Shown here piece after piece: positions 7,139-15,911 of a stretch of 64,000 nt of DNA. Below the pieces are notes generated by a model that was given only the letters and a program-made list of their open reading frames with translations, ran no database searches and was not told where the DNA came from. Origin of the DNA: Liminaster sp964567855 (lineage in GTDB: Bacteria > Bacteroidota > Bacteroidia > Bacteroidales > UBA3663); contig CAZMOE010000004.1 in NCBI GenBank assembly GCA_964567855.1, forward strand, positions 62,001-126,000, in the 5' to 3' direction. The translations under genes and the position numbers were made by a program. The first letter of the stretch is position 1; each line of letters opens with the position of its first letter.

Positions 7139-8731
7139 ATGAAAAAATTATTTATAGAAACCTACGGTTGCCAGATGAATGTCGCCGACAGCGAGGTAGT
7201 AGCCACCATCATGCAGATGGCCGGCTATGAAATCTGCGAAAAGCTGGAAGATGCCGACGCGGTATTCCTCAACACCTGTTCGGTGCGCGACAATGCCGAA
7301 CAAAAAATATACGGCCGCCTTCAATATTTCACTTCCCTGCACCGGCAAGGACGCAAGCTCATTGTCGGAGTGCTCGGGTGCATGGCGGAACGTGTCCGCG
7401 AGGAACTGGTGACGCATGGAGCGAATCTGGTGGCCGGCCCCGATTCCTACTTAGACCTCCCGAATCTCATTGCAGCTGTCGAACAAGGAGAAACAGCCGT
7501 CAATGTGGAGCTTTCGACCACCGAAACCTATAAGGAAATCATCCCGACCCGTATAGGTCATAGCCGGATTTCCGGATTCATCAGCATCATGCGCGGATGC
7601 AACAATTTCTGCAGCTACTGCATCGTCCCCTACACACGCGGACGCGAACGCAGCCGCGAGCCGGAAAGCATCCTTGCCGAATTACGCGACCTCGAAGCCA
7701 AAGGATTCAAAGAGGTGACACTATTAGGCCAAAACGTCAACTCCTATTTATATAAGAAACAAGAAGCCAATGCCCGCGGTCGTTGCGGAAGCCCCTCCGA
7801 GCAGCTCCCAACAGATACCCTGACCGAAGCAAGCGGCAATGACACCGCCGCTTCCGGCAACGGGACGACCGAAACGGCCAATCACACTATAAGTGCCCCC
7901 GCCCGCAACGCCGCAAGCGGCAACAGTAAACAAGAGGGCCCTGCCAGCATCCATTCCGACAGCAACAACGGCATGAACGACGGTCACGGCGAAAATTCTG
8001 CCGGCTCACATACTGCAGGAACCGCTTCCGGCAATACGGCAACCGATGCCGTCGACTTTGCCGACCTTCTCGCTATGGTAGCCGAAGCCGCCCCCGGTAT
8101 GCGCATTCGCTTCTCAACCTCCAATCCGGAAGACATGAGCGACAAAATCCTCGAAACCATGGCCGCACATCCCAACATCTGCCGTCACCTGCATCTGCCG
8201 GTGCAATCCGGCTCCAGCCGTATCCTGAAACTCATGAACCGGAAATATGACAGGGCCTGGTATCTGGACCGCATCGCGGCCGTGAAACGTATCCTGCCCG
8301 ACTGCGGTCTTTCGACCGACGTCTTCTGCGGCTTCTGCACCGAAACGGAAGAAGATCAGGCCGACACGCTTTCGCTCATGCGCGAAGTCGGTTTCGATTC
8401 CGCTTTCATGTTCAAGTACAGCGAACGCCCCGGCACTTTTGCCGCCCGCCACTATAAAGATGATGTCACAGAAGAGGTAAAAATCGCCCGCCTCACCGAA
8501 ATCATCAACCTCCAGAACGAACTCTCGTTGGCCAGCAACCGCAGAGACATCGGCAAGACCTTTGAAGTGCTTGTCGAAGGCTACAGCAAGCGCAGCCGCG
8601 AACAGATGTGCGGCCGCTCCAGCCAGAACAAGATGATTGTTTTCCCCAAAGGGAATGTCCGCCCCGGCGATCTGGTCAGAGTGAAAGTAAACGACGTCTC
8701 ATCGGCCACGCTGATCGGCGAACTCATATAA
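7139..8731 (+). CDS. miaB: tRNA-2-methylthio-N6-dimethylallyladenosine synthase MiaB, with insertion
   Basis: Radical-SAM methylthiotransferase that turns i6A37 into ms2i6A37 in tRNAs reading UNN codons. The N-terminal cluster domain has Cys11, Cys47 and Cys81. The radical-SAM motif CNNFCSYC gives Cys154, Cys158 and Cys161. A TRAM domain ends the protein. At 530 aa it is about 80-90 residues longer than usual. The excess is a low-complexity block at residues about 207-304 (bases 7757-8050), rich in Ala, Gly, Asn, Ser and Thr with ASGN occurring four times, set between GQNVNSYLYK and VDFADLLAMV inside the radical-SAM domain. The frame stays open and all motifs are intact, so the enzyme is probably functional. 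Confidence 0.93.
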   Translation: MKKLFIETYGCQMNVADSEVVATIMQMAGYEICEKLEDADAVFLNTCSVRDNAEQKIYGRLQYFTSLHRQGRKLIVGVLGCMAERVREELVTHGANLVAGPDSYLDLPNLIAAVEQGETAVNVELSTTETYKEIIPTRIGHSRISGFISIMRGCNNFCSYCIVPYTRGRERSREPESILAELRDLEAKGFKEVTLLGQNVNSYLYKKQEANARGRCGSPSEQLPTDTLTEASGNDTAASGNGTTETANHTISAPARNAASGNSKQEGPASIHSDSNNGMNDGHGENSAGSHTAGTASGNTATDAVDFADLLAMVAEAAPGMRIRFSTSNPEDMSDKILETMAAHPNICRHLHLPVQSGSSRILKLMNRKYDRAWYLDRIAAVKRILPDCGLSTDVFCGFCTETEEDQADTLSLMREVGFDSAFMFKYSERPGTFAARHYKDDVTEEVKIARLTEIINLQNELSLASNRRDIGKTFEVLVEGYSKRSREQMCGRSSQNKMIVFPKGNVRPGDLVRVKVNDVSSATLIGELI

Positions 8732-8890
8732 ACCGCCGGCCACGCAGATAAAGCAACCGCTCCGGCAAAGAATGCCGGTGTTATACAAATATCCGGTAAT
8801 TGTCCGAACGGCCGTGGGGCGGCCATTCAGCAAACAGAGGCAAACATATACCGGAAAAGCGATACGAACCGTCCCCGATAAAAAACTAAA

Positions 8891-8930
8891 AACCCCTTCC
8901 CGACCGATTTTCCGGATCCGGGAAGGGGTT
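8891..8930. terminator. Bidirectional terminator between miaB and the barrel gene
   Basis: AACCCCTTCCCG (8891-8902) pairs with CGGGAAGGGGTT (8919-8930). On the minus strand it is followed by TTTTTAGTTTTTT, a strong U-run; on the plus strand the T-tract is weaker. Confidence 0.85.
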
Positions 8931-8950
8931 CTTACTTCAAAACAGGCGTT

Positions 8951-9562
8951 TTAGAAGAAATAGGTAACGCCGACCTTATGAGTGGAAAGTTTTGTATTAT
9001 CTTTTGCCTCCACTACATTGTCATAAACACTATCCCAGCTCCAGGAATTGGAAATAGGCAGAGAGTAGGCATAAGAAACCTGCACATGGTTGAACAAAAG
9101 TGCACCGACGCCGAAGTTTGCCTTCCAAGTGGCATCCTTAGCTTTCAAACCATAGCTCCCTTCCTCTCCATCAAAAAAGTTCAACTTGGTATTGTTGATA
9201 TTCCAATCGAACTGAGGACCTAAGAAAGCATAGGGAACAAGGACTTTGGAAACCACGGGAAGCTGGAAATCATAGCGTAAGTTCACCGGCACGGAAATGT
9301 ACTGGGCATTTTTATCCTTCACACCGACTTCCACCTTTTCTGTAGAATAAAGAAGGGCACCGTCAAGACCGAAACCGAGCACCGGAACGGTAACTTTAGC
9401 CGTCACACCGGCAAACCAGCCGCTGTTGTTCTTGGCACCCTCCTCATCGAGTTTTGAAACATTCAGACCACCGGTAACACCGAAACCGAAGGTACGGGCA
9501 GATACCGGAGAAGCTACTGCACATGCAGCTACTACCAACATAGATAAAAGAAATTTCTTCAT
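8951..9562 (-). CDS. Small outer-membrane beta-barrel protein (OMP_b-brl type)
   Basis: 203-aa secreted protein with a signal peptide (MKKFLLSMLVVAACAVASPVSA) and alternating hydrophobic/polar strands typical of an eight-stranded barrel (FGFGVTGGLNVSKL, LGFGLDGALLYST, SVPVNLRYDF, FGVGALLFNHVQVSYAYSL), ending in VGVTYFF with terminal Phe. The upstream-extended reading to 9634 is not a plausible signal peptide, so the ATG at 9560-9562 is chosen. Function unknown; such PorT/OmpX-like barrels are common in Bacteroidales. Monocistronic, with a terminator after it. Confidence 0.8.
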   Translation of the reverse strand: MKKFLLSMLVVAACAVASPVSARTFGFGVTGGLNVSKLDEEGAKNNSGWFAGVTAKVTVPVLGFGLDGALLYSTEKVEVGVKDKNAQYISVPVNLRYDFQLPVVSKVLVPYAFLGPQFDWNINNTKLNFFDGEEGSYGLKAKDATWKANFGVGALLFNHVQVSYAYSLPISNSWSWDSVYDNVVEAKDNTKLSTHKVGVTYFF

Positions 9563-9601
9563 AATGTTACTCTTTATTAAAATAAGGATTAAATGATTGG
9601 G

Positions 9602-9609
9602 CAAATGTA
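9602..9609 (-). promoter_or_regulatory. Candidate -7 box of the barrel gene
   Basis: Minus-strand TACATTTG, a TAnnTTTG match 39 bases before the start codon; no clear -33 element. Confidence 0.45.
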
Positions 9610-9684
9610 TTATTTTTTGGGAAAAATAAACCATTTATTGAAATAAATCTACACTTTTCATTACATTTTACATACCAAGAGTGT

Positions 9685-10221
9685 TCATCGACGGCCTAAA
9701 TAGCGTTTTATTCCGGCACGAACGGATTCCAGACCGAATTCTTCGGGCCGCAATTCTTCAAGCGGTACCCAACGCAAATCGGAAACGTCGTCCTGCGCCG
9801 TCGCCAGCGGCCGCCCCTTCACACGACACTCGAAAAACAGATCCAGCGTACGGCAGACGATACCCGAAAAAGGATAACGATTGGGCATGGAAAACAGATA
9901 ATGCAAATCGGCAGGCGAAACCCGAAGCCCGGTTTCCTCTGCGATCTCCCTGCACATGGCAGTCTCCGCATCTTCACCGAGATCGACGAAGCCGCCGGGC
10001 AAATCAAGCGTTCCCCGGGCCGGTTCATTGGCACGCCGCGCGACCAGCAGTTCCCCGCAATCATTGACAATGACCGCGACGGTCGCTCCCCGCGGATTTG
10101 TGTAATAAGTAAAGCCGCAGTCGGCGCAACGGCGGGCGTTGTCACGCAATTCTTCAAAACGGGAAGAACCGCAAAGCGGACAGAAATGGAAACGATAAAG
10201 AGGATTGTCTTCCTGCATCAT
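9685..10221 (-). CDS. Nudix hydrolase with N-terminal zinc ribbon
   Basis: 178-aa hydrolase of nucleoside-diphosphate-linked substrates. An N-terminal zinc ribbon is formed by CPLC (from Cys14) and CADC. The Nudix box reads GFVDLGEDAETAMCREIAEE followed by TGL, with the required Gly, Arg and three Glu. The ribbon-plus-Nudix arrangement is like NudC-type NADH pyrophosphatases and ADP-ribose hydrolases, but the protein is shorter than NudC and its substrate cannot be named. It starts 13 bases after the stop of the BNR_4 gene and is probably the last gene of that operon. A second ATG three bases in is equally possible. Confidence 0.85.
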   Translation of the reverse strand: MMQEDNPLYRFHFCPLCGSSRFEELRDNARRCADCGFTYYTNPRGATVAVIVNDCGELLVARRANEPARGTLDLPGGFVDLGEDAETAMCREIAEETGLRVSPADLHYLFSMPNRYPFSGIVCRTLDLFFECRVKGRPLATAQDDVSDLRWVPLEELRPEEFGLESVRAGIKRYLGRR

Positions 10222-10234
10222 AACGAAAACGGTT

Positions 10235-11551
10235 TCAATGTTCTACTTCGAGGATATAAACCGGCTGCGGAACGAGAGAAGTGGTCTTCTCGCCGTCGCC
10301 CTGTGCCACGTGCTGGACATAAATATGCAATCGCCCGTCGCGCCGCCACAGCTCCGTGTCATAAGAGGGCTCCCATGCGTCGACCGGAAAATCTGTCAGG
10401 TCCTTTGTCTCCCACCGGCCCCGGCGCAGGTCGCGGCAGTGCGCAACCGACACCCGGCTGCCCCGTTCTTCATCCCGGAGAATATAGTAAGCTTCCGATC
10501 GCCGCCCCATGCCGAGAAAACCGCGATGCTGACGGATAACCAGCCGCGGCCGGGCGATCGGGATACATTTCGTACCGCCTCCGCTGAGGGAAAACGGCGT
10601 TGTCCGCTGCGACACCTGTTGTTGCCGCCACTCCCGGCCGTCATGCCAGACCAGCCGATACTGGGGGACCTGGCTGGTGGAATCACGCCAGTAGGTAGCG
10701 ATATAAGGATGTCCGGACGCATCGGTCGTCATGCTGGTCTGATTGATGAGTTCGCTGCGTTGCGGAATGCGGCAGGCATATTCCGCATTATCCAATGTCA
10801 GCGGCACGGCGCAGGCGCGCCCTTTGCTGTCATGCCAAGTCACACCGCCATCGTCGGAACAGGCGTAACACAAGTCATGATTGGTCTCCACTTTCCAGGT
10901 CTCACGCCACACCCACGAGAGATGCAAGCGGTCGTGCCGGTCGACGCAGGCCTGCCAATAGCCGTTGCGCTTTCCCTCGCCGTCGATAAGATTATCCTGT
11001 ACCCGGCTCCAGCGGCGTTCCGTCACGTCATACCGATTCAGAATGAGATTGCCGTTGCCCGACGCCCCTGTCCGGTAAAGGAATAACAGGTCTCCGCCGC
11101 TGAGAGCGTAAAACTCCGGATAAGTGACACGCTCCTCATCGCGGCCGACCATCGGCTCCAACTCTCCTAATTGCAAGGAACCGGGCGCAACGGAACGGGC
11201 ATAATGCAGCGGATGGCCATGATGGTCGAACGCGACATGCAGGAAACCCTCTCCGTCCACCATCAGACTGATCACATTATGACCGTCGCGGACATTTCCG
11301 CGATACTGCGTGCGACTGACGGTAAACACCGTATCATTCAAGGCCCGCGCCGCCAATGTGACATAACCGTCGGCATCGTAATAAGCCACATACTGCCGGT
11401 TGCCATGCGTGGCCACTGAATTGGTACGGAAAATGGCGGCATTGACAGAGGTGGCGCTATAGCCGGTGCCGACCGGCACAAGGTGTTGGGCAGCCAACGG
11501 CAGCAATGCTGTCATTCCGATGATAAATAAACTGATAAACTTACCTTTCAT
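10235..11551 (-). CDS. Secreted BNR_4-family beta-propeller protein, possible polysaccharide lyase
   Basis: 438-aa exported protein (signal peptide MKGKFISLFIIGMTALLPLAAQ). The DGHN motif followed by LMVDGEGFLHVAFDHHGHPL and further repeats such as SWVWRETW and YIATYWRD are characteristic of the BNR_4 fold, a seven-bladed propeller related to ulvan and rhamnogalacturonan lyases of families PL24/PL25. The His-rich FDHHGHP segment is the usual active-site region in those lyases. The frame stays open to 11902, but that stretch overlaps the symporter gene and is not signal-like; the ATG at 11551 is 65 bases after the symporter stop. Lyase activity is inference; the family is confident. Confidence 0.8.
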   Translation of the reverse strand: MKGKFISLFIIGMTALLPLAAQHLVPVGTGYSATSVNAAIFRTNSVATHGNRQYVAYYDADGYVTLAARALNDTVFTVSRTQYRGNVRDGHNVISLMVDGEGFLHVAFDHHGHPLHYARSVAPGSLQLGELEPMVGRDEERVTYPEFYALSGGDLLFLYRTGASGNGNLILNRYDVTERRWSRVQDNLIDGEGKRNGYWQACVDRHDRLHLSWVWRETWKVETNHDLCYACSDDGGVTWHDSKGRACAVPLTLDNAEYACRIPQRSELINQTSMTTDASGHPYIATYWRDSTSQVPQYRLVWHDGREWRQQQVSQRTTPFSLSGGGTKCIPIARPRLVIRQHRGFLGMGRRSEAYYILRDEERGSRVSVAHCRDLRRGRWETKDLTDFPVDAWEPSYDTELWRRDGRLHIYVQHVAQGDGEKTTSLVPQPVYILEVEH

Positions 11552-11616
11552 AAATATCGATTCTTTAAATTTCAAGCTATATAATATGTTTTCAGAAGAT
11601 TCCAAAACCGGCACGG

Positions 11617-13107
11617 TCATTTCCGCCCACGGCCCAATGCCAGCACACCGACGAAAAGGACCAGCAACGTACTGACCACGATACCCAGATTGACATGAAC
11701 AAACGGCGGGATGCGTAGCCATCCGCACAGCTCGGTCTGCAAGGCGATAAGAATCAGCGAAGTCATGCCGGCCATGACGCCGAGCACCGCATGCGGCTTC
11801 CTGGCGCGAGGACAGAGATAGCCTAAAAGAAACAGACCGAGAACACCGCCCGAGCAGAGGCTGCTGAGGGCCCACCAGGCATCGAGGGCATTTTCCACCC
11901 ATAGGAAACAGAGCGCCACTCCCATACTGAGCATTCCCGTCGCAATGCTTGCCGTCCTGAGAACGAAAACCTTGCGCCGATCGTCTGCCGCAGTCGTATC
12001 CTTATCATCGGAAGCAGTTCTACGCCGCAGGTGGGAAGAGGGAAGATAGAAATCGGTCATGACAATGGTGGCAGCCGAGGTAAAACTCGTGGCGATGGTG
12101 CTCATGCCGGCACAGAAAATGCAGGCAATCATCAGTCCGACCATCCCCGCCGGCAATTCATGAATGATGAAGTAGGGGAAAACGTAATCGGATTTTATTC
12201 CGGCGGGAAGACTCTCGGGATAGGCCGTATAGAAAGCGAAGAGACAGGAACCGATAAGGAAGAGAACCCAATTGACAGGCAGCGGAAGAAGACTCCCCCA
12301 GAAGGCGCTCTTTCGCGCCTCGCCCAAAGTGGATGCTGCACAGTAGCGCTGGGTATAGCTCTGGTCGATAGCGAAATTATTAAGATTGATGAACAATCCG
12401 TAAATCAGACAGACCCAGAATGTAGATTCCGTGATGCCGGCGCCGAAACTGCCGAGACTGAACTTATCGTTGTCAAGACAAATACGGAATGCCTGGACCG
12501 CACCGCCCGGCATTTTAAACAGCAGTACCGCCAGACAGACCATTGCTCCCAGAATCAGAATGCCCCCCTGTAAGGCCTCGGTCCAGATCACCGATCTCAG
12601 ACCGCCCCGCTGTGAATAGAGAATGATACCTATGCCGGTTACCGTCACCACCAGCGGCACGCTCCACCCCATCAGCACATTCATCGGTACCGCCAGCAGA
12701 AAAAGAATCGCCCCCGCCCGGCATATCTGTGTAAAAAGATAGAACACGGAGGCATACAGCCTTGCCCAACGGCCGAACCGGTCTTCCAGAAAGCTATAGG
12801 CACTGATTGAACCCAGCGAGCGGTAAAACGGGACGAAGTATTTCATGGCCAACAACCCGGCCGGCAGAATGGAAAGGGAAAAGACAAAGGCGTTCCAGTT
12901 GCCGGAAAAAGCGGAGGAACAATATCCTAAGAACGATATGGAGCTGCAAAAAGAGGCGAAAATAGATAACCCCACAACGAAACCCGGCACCCGGCCGCCG
13001 CCGCGGGTAAACTCGTCGCTGCTCTGCCTCTTCCGCCCGAAAAAATAGCCGAACAAGACAGTGCCCAACGTAAAAATCAGAAATATAAAGAGATCAACCG
13101 AACGCAT
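11617..13107 (-). CDS. Sodium:solute symporter (SSS family)
   Basis: 496-aa inner-membrane Na+-coupled carrier with about 13 predicted membrane spans and no signal peptide. The N-terminal FFGRKRQSSDEFTRGGGRVPGF and the following GLSIFASFCSSISFLG are the SSS signature region, and AGMSTIATSFTSAATIVMTDFY the conserved TM8-region Ser/Thr sodium-site segment. Subfamily looks like the sialic-acid/sugar-type symporters of Bacteroidetes. It is the first gene of an operon with the secreted BNR_4 protein and the Nudix hydrolase, which suggests import of the breakdown product of that protein's substrate; this is inferred from context only. Confidence 0.88.
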   Translation of the reverse strand: MRSVDLFIFLIFTLGTVLFGYFFGRKRQSSDEFTRGGGRVPGFVVGLSIFASFCSSISFLGYCSSAFSGNWNAFVFSLSILPAGLLAMKYFVPFYRSLGSISAYSFLEDRFGRWARLYASVFYLFTQICRAGAILFLLAVPMNVLMGWSVPLVVTVTGIGIILYSQRGGLRSVIWTEALQGGILILGAMVCLAVLLFKMPGGAVQAFRICLDNDKFSLGSFGAGITESTFWVCLIYGLFINLNNFAIDQSYTQRYCAASTLGEARKSAFWGSLLPLPVNWVLFLIGSCLFAFYTAYPESLPAGIKSDYVFPYFIIHELPAGMVGLMIACIFCAGMSTIATSFTSAATIVMTDFYLPSSHLRRRTASDDKDTTAADDRRKVFVLRTASIATGMLSMGVALCFLWVENALDAWWALSSLCSGGVLGLFLLGYLCPRARKPHAVLGVMAGMTSLILIALQTELCGWLRIPPFVHVNLGIVVSTLLVLFVGVLALGRGRK

Positions 13108-13127
13108 GGCATAGACTTTTATAGCGG

Positions 13128-13159
13128 CAAAGATAATTCATTTCCCGGGCAGAAACAAA
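13128..13159 (-). promoter_or_regulatory. Promoter of the symporter-BNR_4-Nudix operon
   Basis: Minus strand: TTTG (13159-13156), 20 bases, TATCTTTG (13135-13128). Full match to the Bacteroidota consensus, giving a leader of only about 15 bases. Confidence 0.75.
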
Positions 13160-13223
13160 ATTCATCCGCTAAAAGCGCTTCATTCCCTGCCTGGTGCCCG
13201 GCCCGGAAAAGCTCCGGTTACAT

Positions 13224-13257
13224 ATATAAAAGCGGGCGCCCGCATCCGGACGCCCGC
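13224..13257 (-). terminator. Terminator of pta-ackA
   Basis: On the minus strand GCGGGCG (13257-13251) pairs with CGCCCGC (13238-13232) and is followed by TTTTATAT. It lies about 50 bases after the ackA stop. Confidence 0.85.
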
Positions 13258-13309
13258 CTCTTTCTACTATAATGTCGGGAAACGCTCAAGCAAAAGAGCC
13301 CCTCCACAG

Positions 13310-14515
13310 TTACTTCTGCAACTTTTCGACAATGGCCTTCGTATCGCTGGCGATCATAGATTCCTCATCGGTCGGAATGACACACACTTTCACCTTGGAA
13401 TCGGCAGTCGAAAGCACGGCTTCGTCGCCATGGATCTTCTCGTTCAAATCGAAATCGATCTTGATACCCAGATAATCCATGTCGGTGCAGACCAGACGAC
13501 GGGTATAAGAATGATTCTCGCCGACACCGCCGGTAAACACGATCACGTCGACACCGTTCATGGCAGCGGCATAAGCGCCGATATATTTTTTGATACGATA
13601 GGCATAGGCATCGAGAGCCATTTTGGCACGTTCGTCACCATCCATCATCGCATTATAAATATCGCGCATATCGCTGGAAATACCGGTCAGCCCCTGCATG
13701 CCCGATTTTTTGTTGACAAAGGTAGAAATACCCTTGGCGTCGAATCCCTCTTTCTCCATGATGAATGTCAACGCTCCGGCATCTATGTCGCCCGTACGCG
13801 TTCCCATCATCAGGCCCTCCACCGGTGTGAAGCCCATCGTCGTATCGACCGACTTGCCGTTGAGAACCGCTGAAATCGAAGCGCCGTTGCCCACATGGCA
13901 GCAGATCATCTTCGTCTTGGCCGGGTCAATGCCTAAATATTCACATGTACGTTTGGAAACATAGCGGTGGCTGGTGCCATGAAACCCATAGCGGCGGATG
14001 CGGTATTTCTCATACATCTCATAAGGCAATGCGTACATGTAGGCCCTGGCCGGCATGGTCTGATGGAAGGCGGTGTCGAAGACGGCCACCTGCGGTTTGC
14101 CGGGGATAAGAGCTTCGACCGCCTTGATACCGGCAATATTGGCCGGATTATGAAGCGGAGCCACGTCGATACATTCGATGATCTTGGCCATAGCGGCATC
14201 ATCGATGAGCACGGATTCGGAGAAAGACTCTCCACCATGCACTACACGGTGACCGACAGCGTCTACCTCATCCAAAGACTTGATGCAGCCATACTGCTCG
14301 CCCAGAAGAGTCTTAAAGATAAAATCGACAGCCTCCTTATGATCCGGCATATCGTGTTCCAGAACGATTTTTTCGCCCTCATGGGTAATTTTAAGGAATG
14401 AATCCGGCAGACCGATCTTTTCCACACCGCCCTGTGCAAGCACCGCGTTGCTGTCGGTCTCAATCAATTTATATTTTACGGAAGAAGATCCGCAGTTCAA
14501 TACTAAAATTTTCAT
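13310..14515 (-). CDS. ackA: Acetate kinase
   Basis: Phosphotransferase that makes ATP from acetyl phosphate, giving acetate; the energy-yielding end of mixed-acid fermentation. 401 aa, normal length. ASKHA-fold motifs: N-terminal LNCGSSSVKYKL, HRVVHGGE, FDTAFHQTMP, RRYGFHGTSH, GNGASISAVLNG, and the C-terminal FTGGVGENH nucleotide-binding motif. Start codon ATG is immediately followed by the first conserved strand. It follows pta by 133 bases on the same strand, and a terminator closes the unit. Confidence 0.97.
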   Translation of the reverse strand: MKILVLNCGSSSVKYKLIETDSNAVLAQGGVEKIGLPDSFLKITHEGEKIVLEHDMPDHKEAVDFIFKTLLGEQYGCIKSLDEVDAVGHRVVHGGESFSESVLIDDAAMAKIIECIDVAPLHNPANIAGIKAVEALIPGKPQVAVFDTAFHQTMPARAYMYALPYEMYEKYRIRRYGFHGTSHRYVSKRTCEYLGIDPAKTKMICCHVGNGASISAVLNGKSVDTTMGFTPVEGLMMGTRTGDIDAGALTFIMEKEGFDAKGISTFVNKKSGMQGLTGISSDMRDIYNAMMDGDERAKMALDAYAYRIKKYIGAYAAAMNGVDVIVFTGGVGENHSYTRRLVCTDMDYLGIKIDFDLNEKIHGDEAVLSTADSKVKVCVIPTDEESMIASDTKAIVEKLQK

Positions 14516-14648
14516 TTTCTTATGTTTTTATCTCCGGCCCGGAGGTTTCCCGCGCACATCTTTTACAATGTACACCGACGGAAAGACCTCGCAGGAGAAG
14601 ACGAGCGTTATCTTAATAATAAATAGTTTTCGTTACCGACGGGAAAGC

Positions 14649-15671
14649 TTATGCCTTGGCGGCACGCTCCTTGGCGCCGATGGCCTGATTGCAAGTGATG
14701 CAGACAACTTTATAAACGTCGTCTACCGAACAGCCGCGGCTAAGGTCGTTAACCGGAGCGGCGATGCCCTGAAGGATCGGACCGAGAGCAGTGGCGCCGG
14801 CCAGACGCTGTACGAGCTTATAACAGATGTTGCCGACCTCCAGGCTGGGGAAGACAAGCGTATTGCAATGACCGGCGACCTCACTGCCCGGAGCCTTGCT
14901 GGCTGCCACAGAGGGAACGATGGCGGCATCGGCCTGCAATTCGCCATCGATGACGAGTGACGGATCCAGCTCCTTGGCCAGACGGGTAGCCTCTACCACC
15001 TTGTCGACCATCTCGTGCTTGGCGGAACCCTTGGTAGAGAAGCTCAGCATGCCGACAACCGGGTCAATACCGGCAATATCCTTGGCGGTCTGACCGGCGC
15101 AAACGGCGATCTGTGCCAGCTGGGCTGCATCAGGATTCGGAGTAACGGCACAATCGGCAAAGACCATGATACCGTCCTGGCCATAAACTTTATTGGGTAT
15201 GAACATGATGAAAGCACCGGATACACAAGAGATGCCGGGAGCGGTCTTGATGATCTGAAGAGCCGGACGCAACACATCGCCGGTCGTATTGCGGGCACCG
15301 GCAACCTCACCGTCGGCCTCGCCGTTCTTGATGATGAGAGAGGCCAGATACAACGGGTTTTCGGCCAAAGCGGTAGCCTGTTCGATGGTCATGCCCTTTT
15401 TCTTGCGAAGCTCATACAGCAAGTTGGCATATTTTTCTTTTTCGGGATTGTTTTTCGGGTCGATGATCGTAGCCTTGTCGATGTTTTTAAGACCGAACTG
15501 TGCAACGAGAGCCGCGATTTCAGCAGCATCGCCGATGAGAACGATGTCGGCTACGCCGTCGGCAAGAATCTGATCGGCGGCCTTCAAGGTACGTTCCTCC
15601 GTACCTTCTGCGAGAACGATGCGCTGCCGGTTAGCCTTGGCACGCGCAACAAGTTGTTCCATTAAATCCAT
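14649..15671 (-). CDS. pta: Phosphate acetyltransferase
   Basis: Converts acetyl-CoA and phosphate to acetyl phosphate and CoA, feeding AckA. 340 aa corresponds to the short class with only the catalytic PTA_PTB domain, without the regulatory DRTGG part of E. coli Pta. Recognisable segments are ANRQRIVLAEGTEERTLKAA, VAGARNTTGDVLRPALQ, MLSFSTKGSAKHEMVDKV, DGELQADAAIVPSVAA and CNTLVFPSLEVGNI. First gene of the pta-ackA unit. Confidence 0.97.
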   Translation of the reverse strand: MDLMEQLVARAKANRQRIVLAEGTEERTLKAADQILADGVADIVLIGDAAEIAALVAQFGLKNIDKATIIDPKNNPEKEKYANLLYELRKKKGMTIEQATALAENPLYLASLIIKNGEADGEVAGARNTTGDVLRPALQIIKTAPGISCVSGAFIMFIPNKVYGQDGIMVFADCAVTPNPDAAQLAQIAVCAGQTAKDIAGIDPVVGMLSFSTKGSAKHEMVDKVVEATRLAKELDPSLVIDGELQADAAIVPSVAASKAPGSEVAGHCNTLVFPSLEVGNICYKLVQRLAGATALGPILQGIAAPVNDLSRGCSVDDVYKVVCITCNQAIGAKERAAKA

Positions 15672-15747
15672 AGATGTAATAAGATTTGATTTATTGGTTA
15701 GTTATTAAATATTGAATATTATGAAAAAATTGACATTTCAAGTCTCG

Positions 15748-15755
15748 CAAATATA
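15748..15755 (-). promoter_or_regulatory. Candidate -7 box of pta-ackA
   Basis: Minus-strand TATATTTG matches TAnnTTTG 76 bases before pta. The -33 region is not a clear match. Confidence 0.5.
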
Positions 15756-15824
15756 ATGATTTTTAAGAAATGGCCGGCACATTTAATTTGACTTTTTCCT
15801 GAAACGGGGAGATTTTTGGGGCGA

Positions 15825-15857
15825 TTGCCCTGAAATCGGATTTTATTAGTACATTTG
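15825..15857 (+). promoter_or_regulatory. Candidate promoter of the serpin gene
   Basis: TTG (15825-15827), a 22-base spacer and TACATTTG (15850-15857). The spacer is slightly long; the -7 box is a full match 54 bases before the start. Confidence 0.55.
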
Positions 15858-15911
15858 CAAACATTAAATCATCCATACACAAGAAAAAACGTTATCTAAA
15901 AAGAACGATAC

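Noticed and set aside
10205..11086. 293-codon plus-strand frame opposite the BNR_4 gene
   Set aside because: Pro/Arg/His-rich shadow composition and no recognisable domain.
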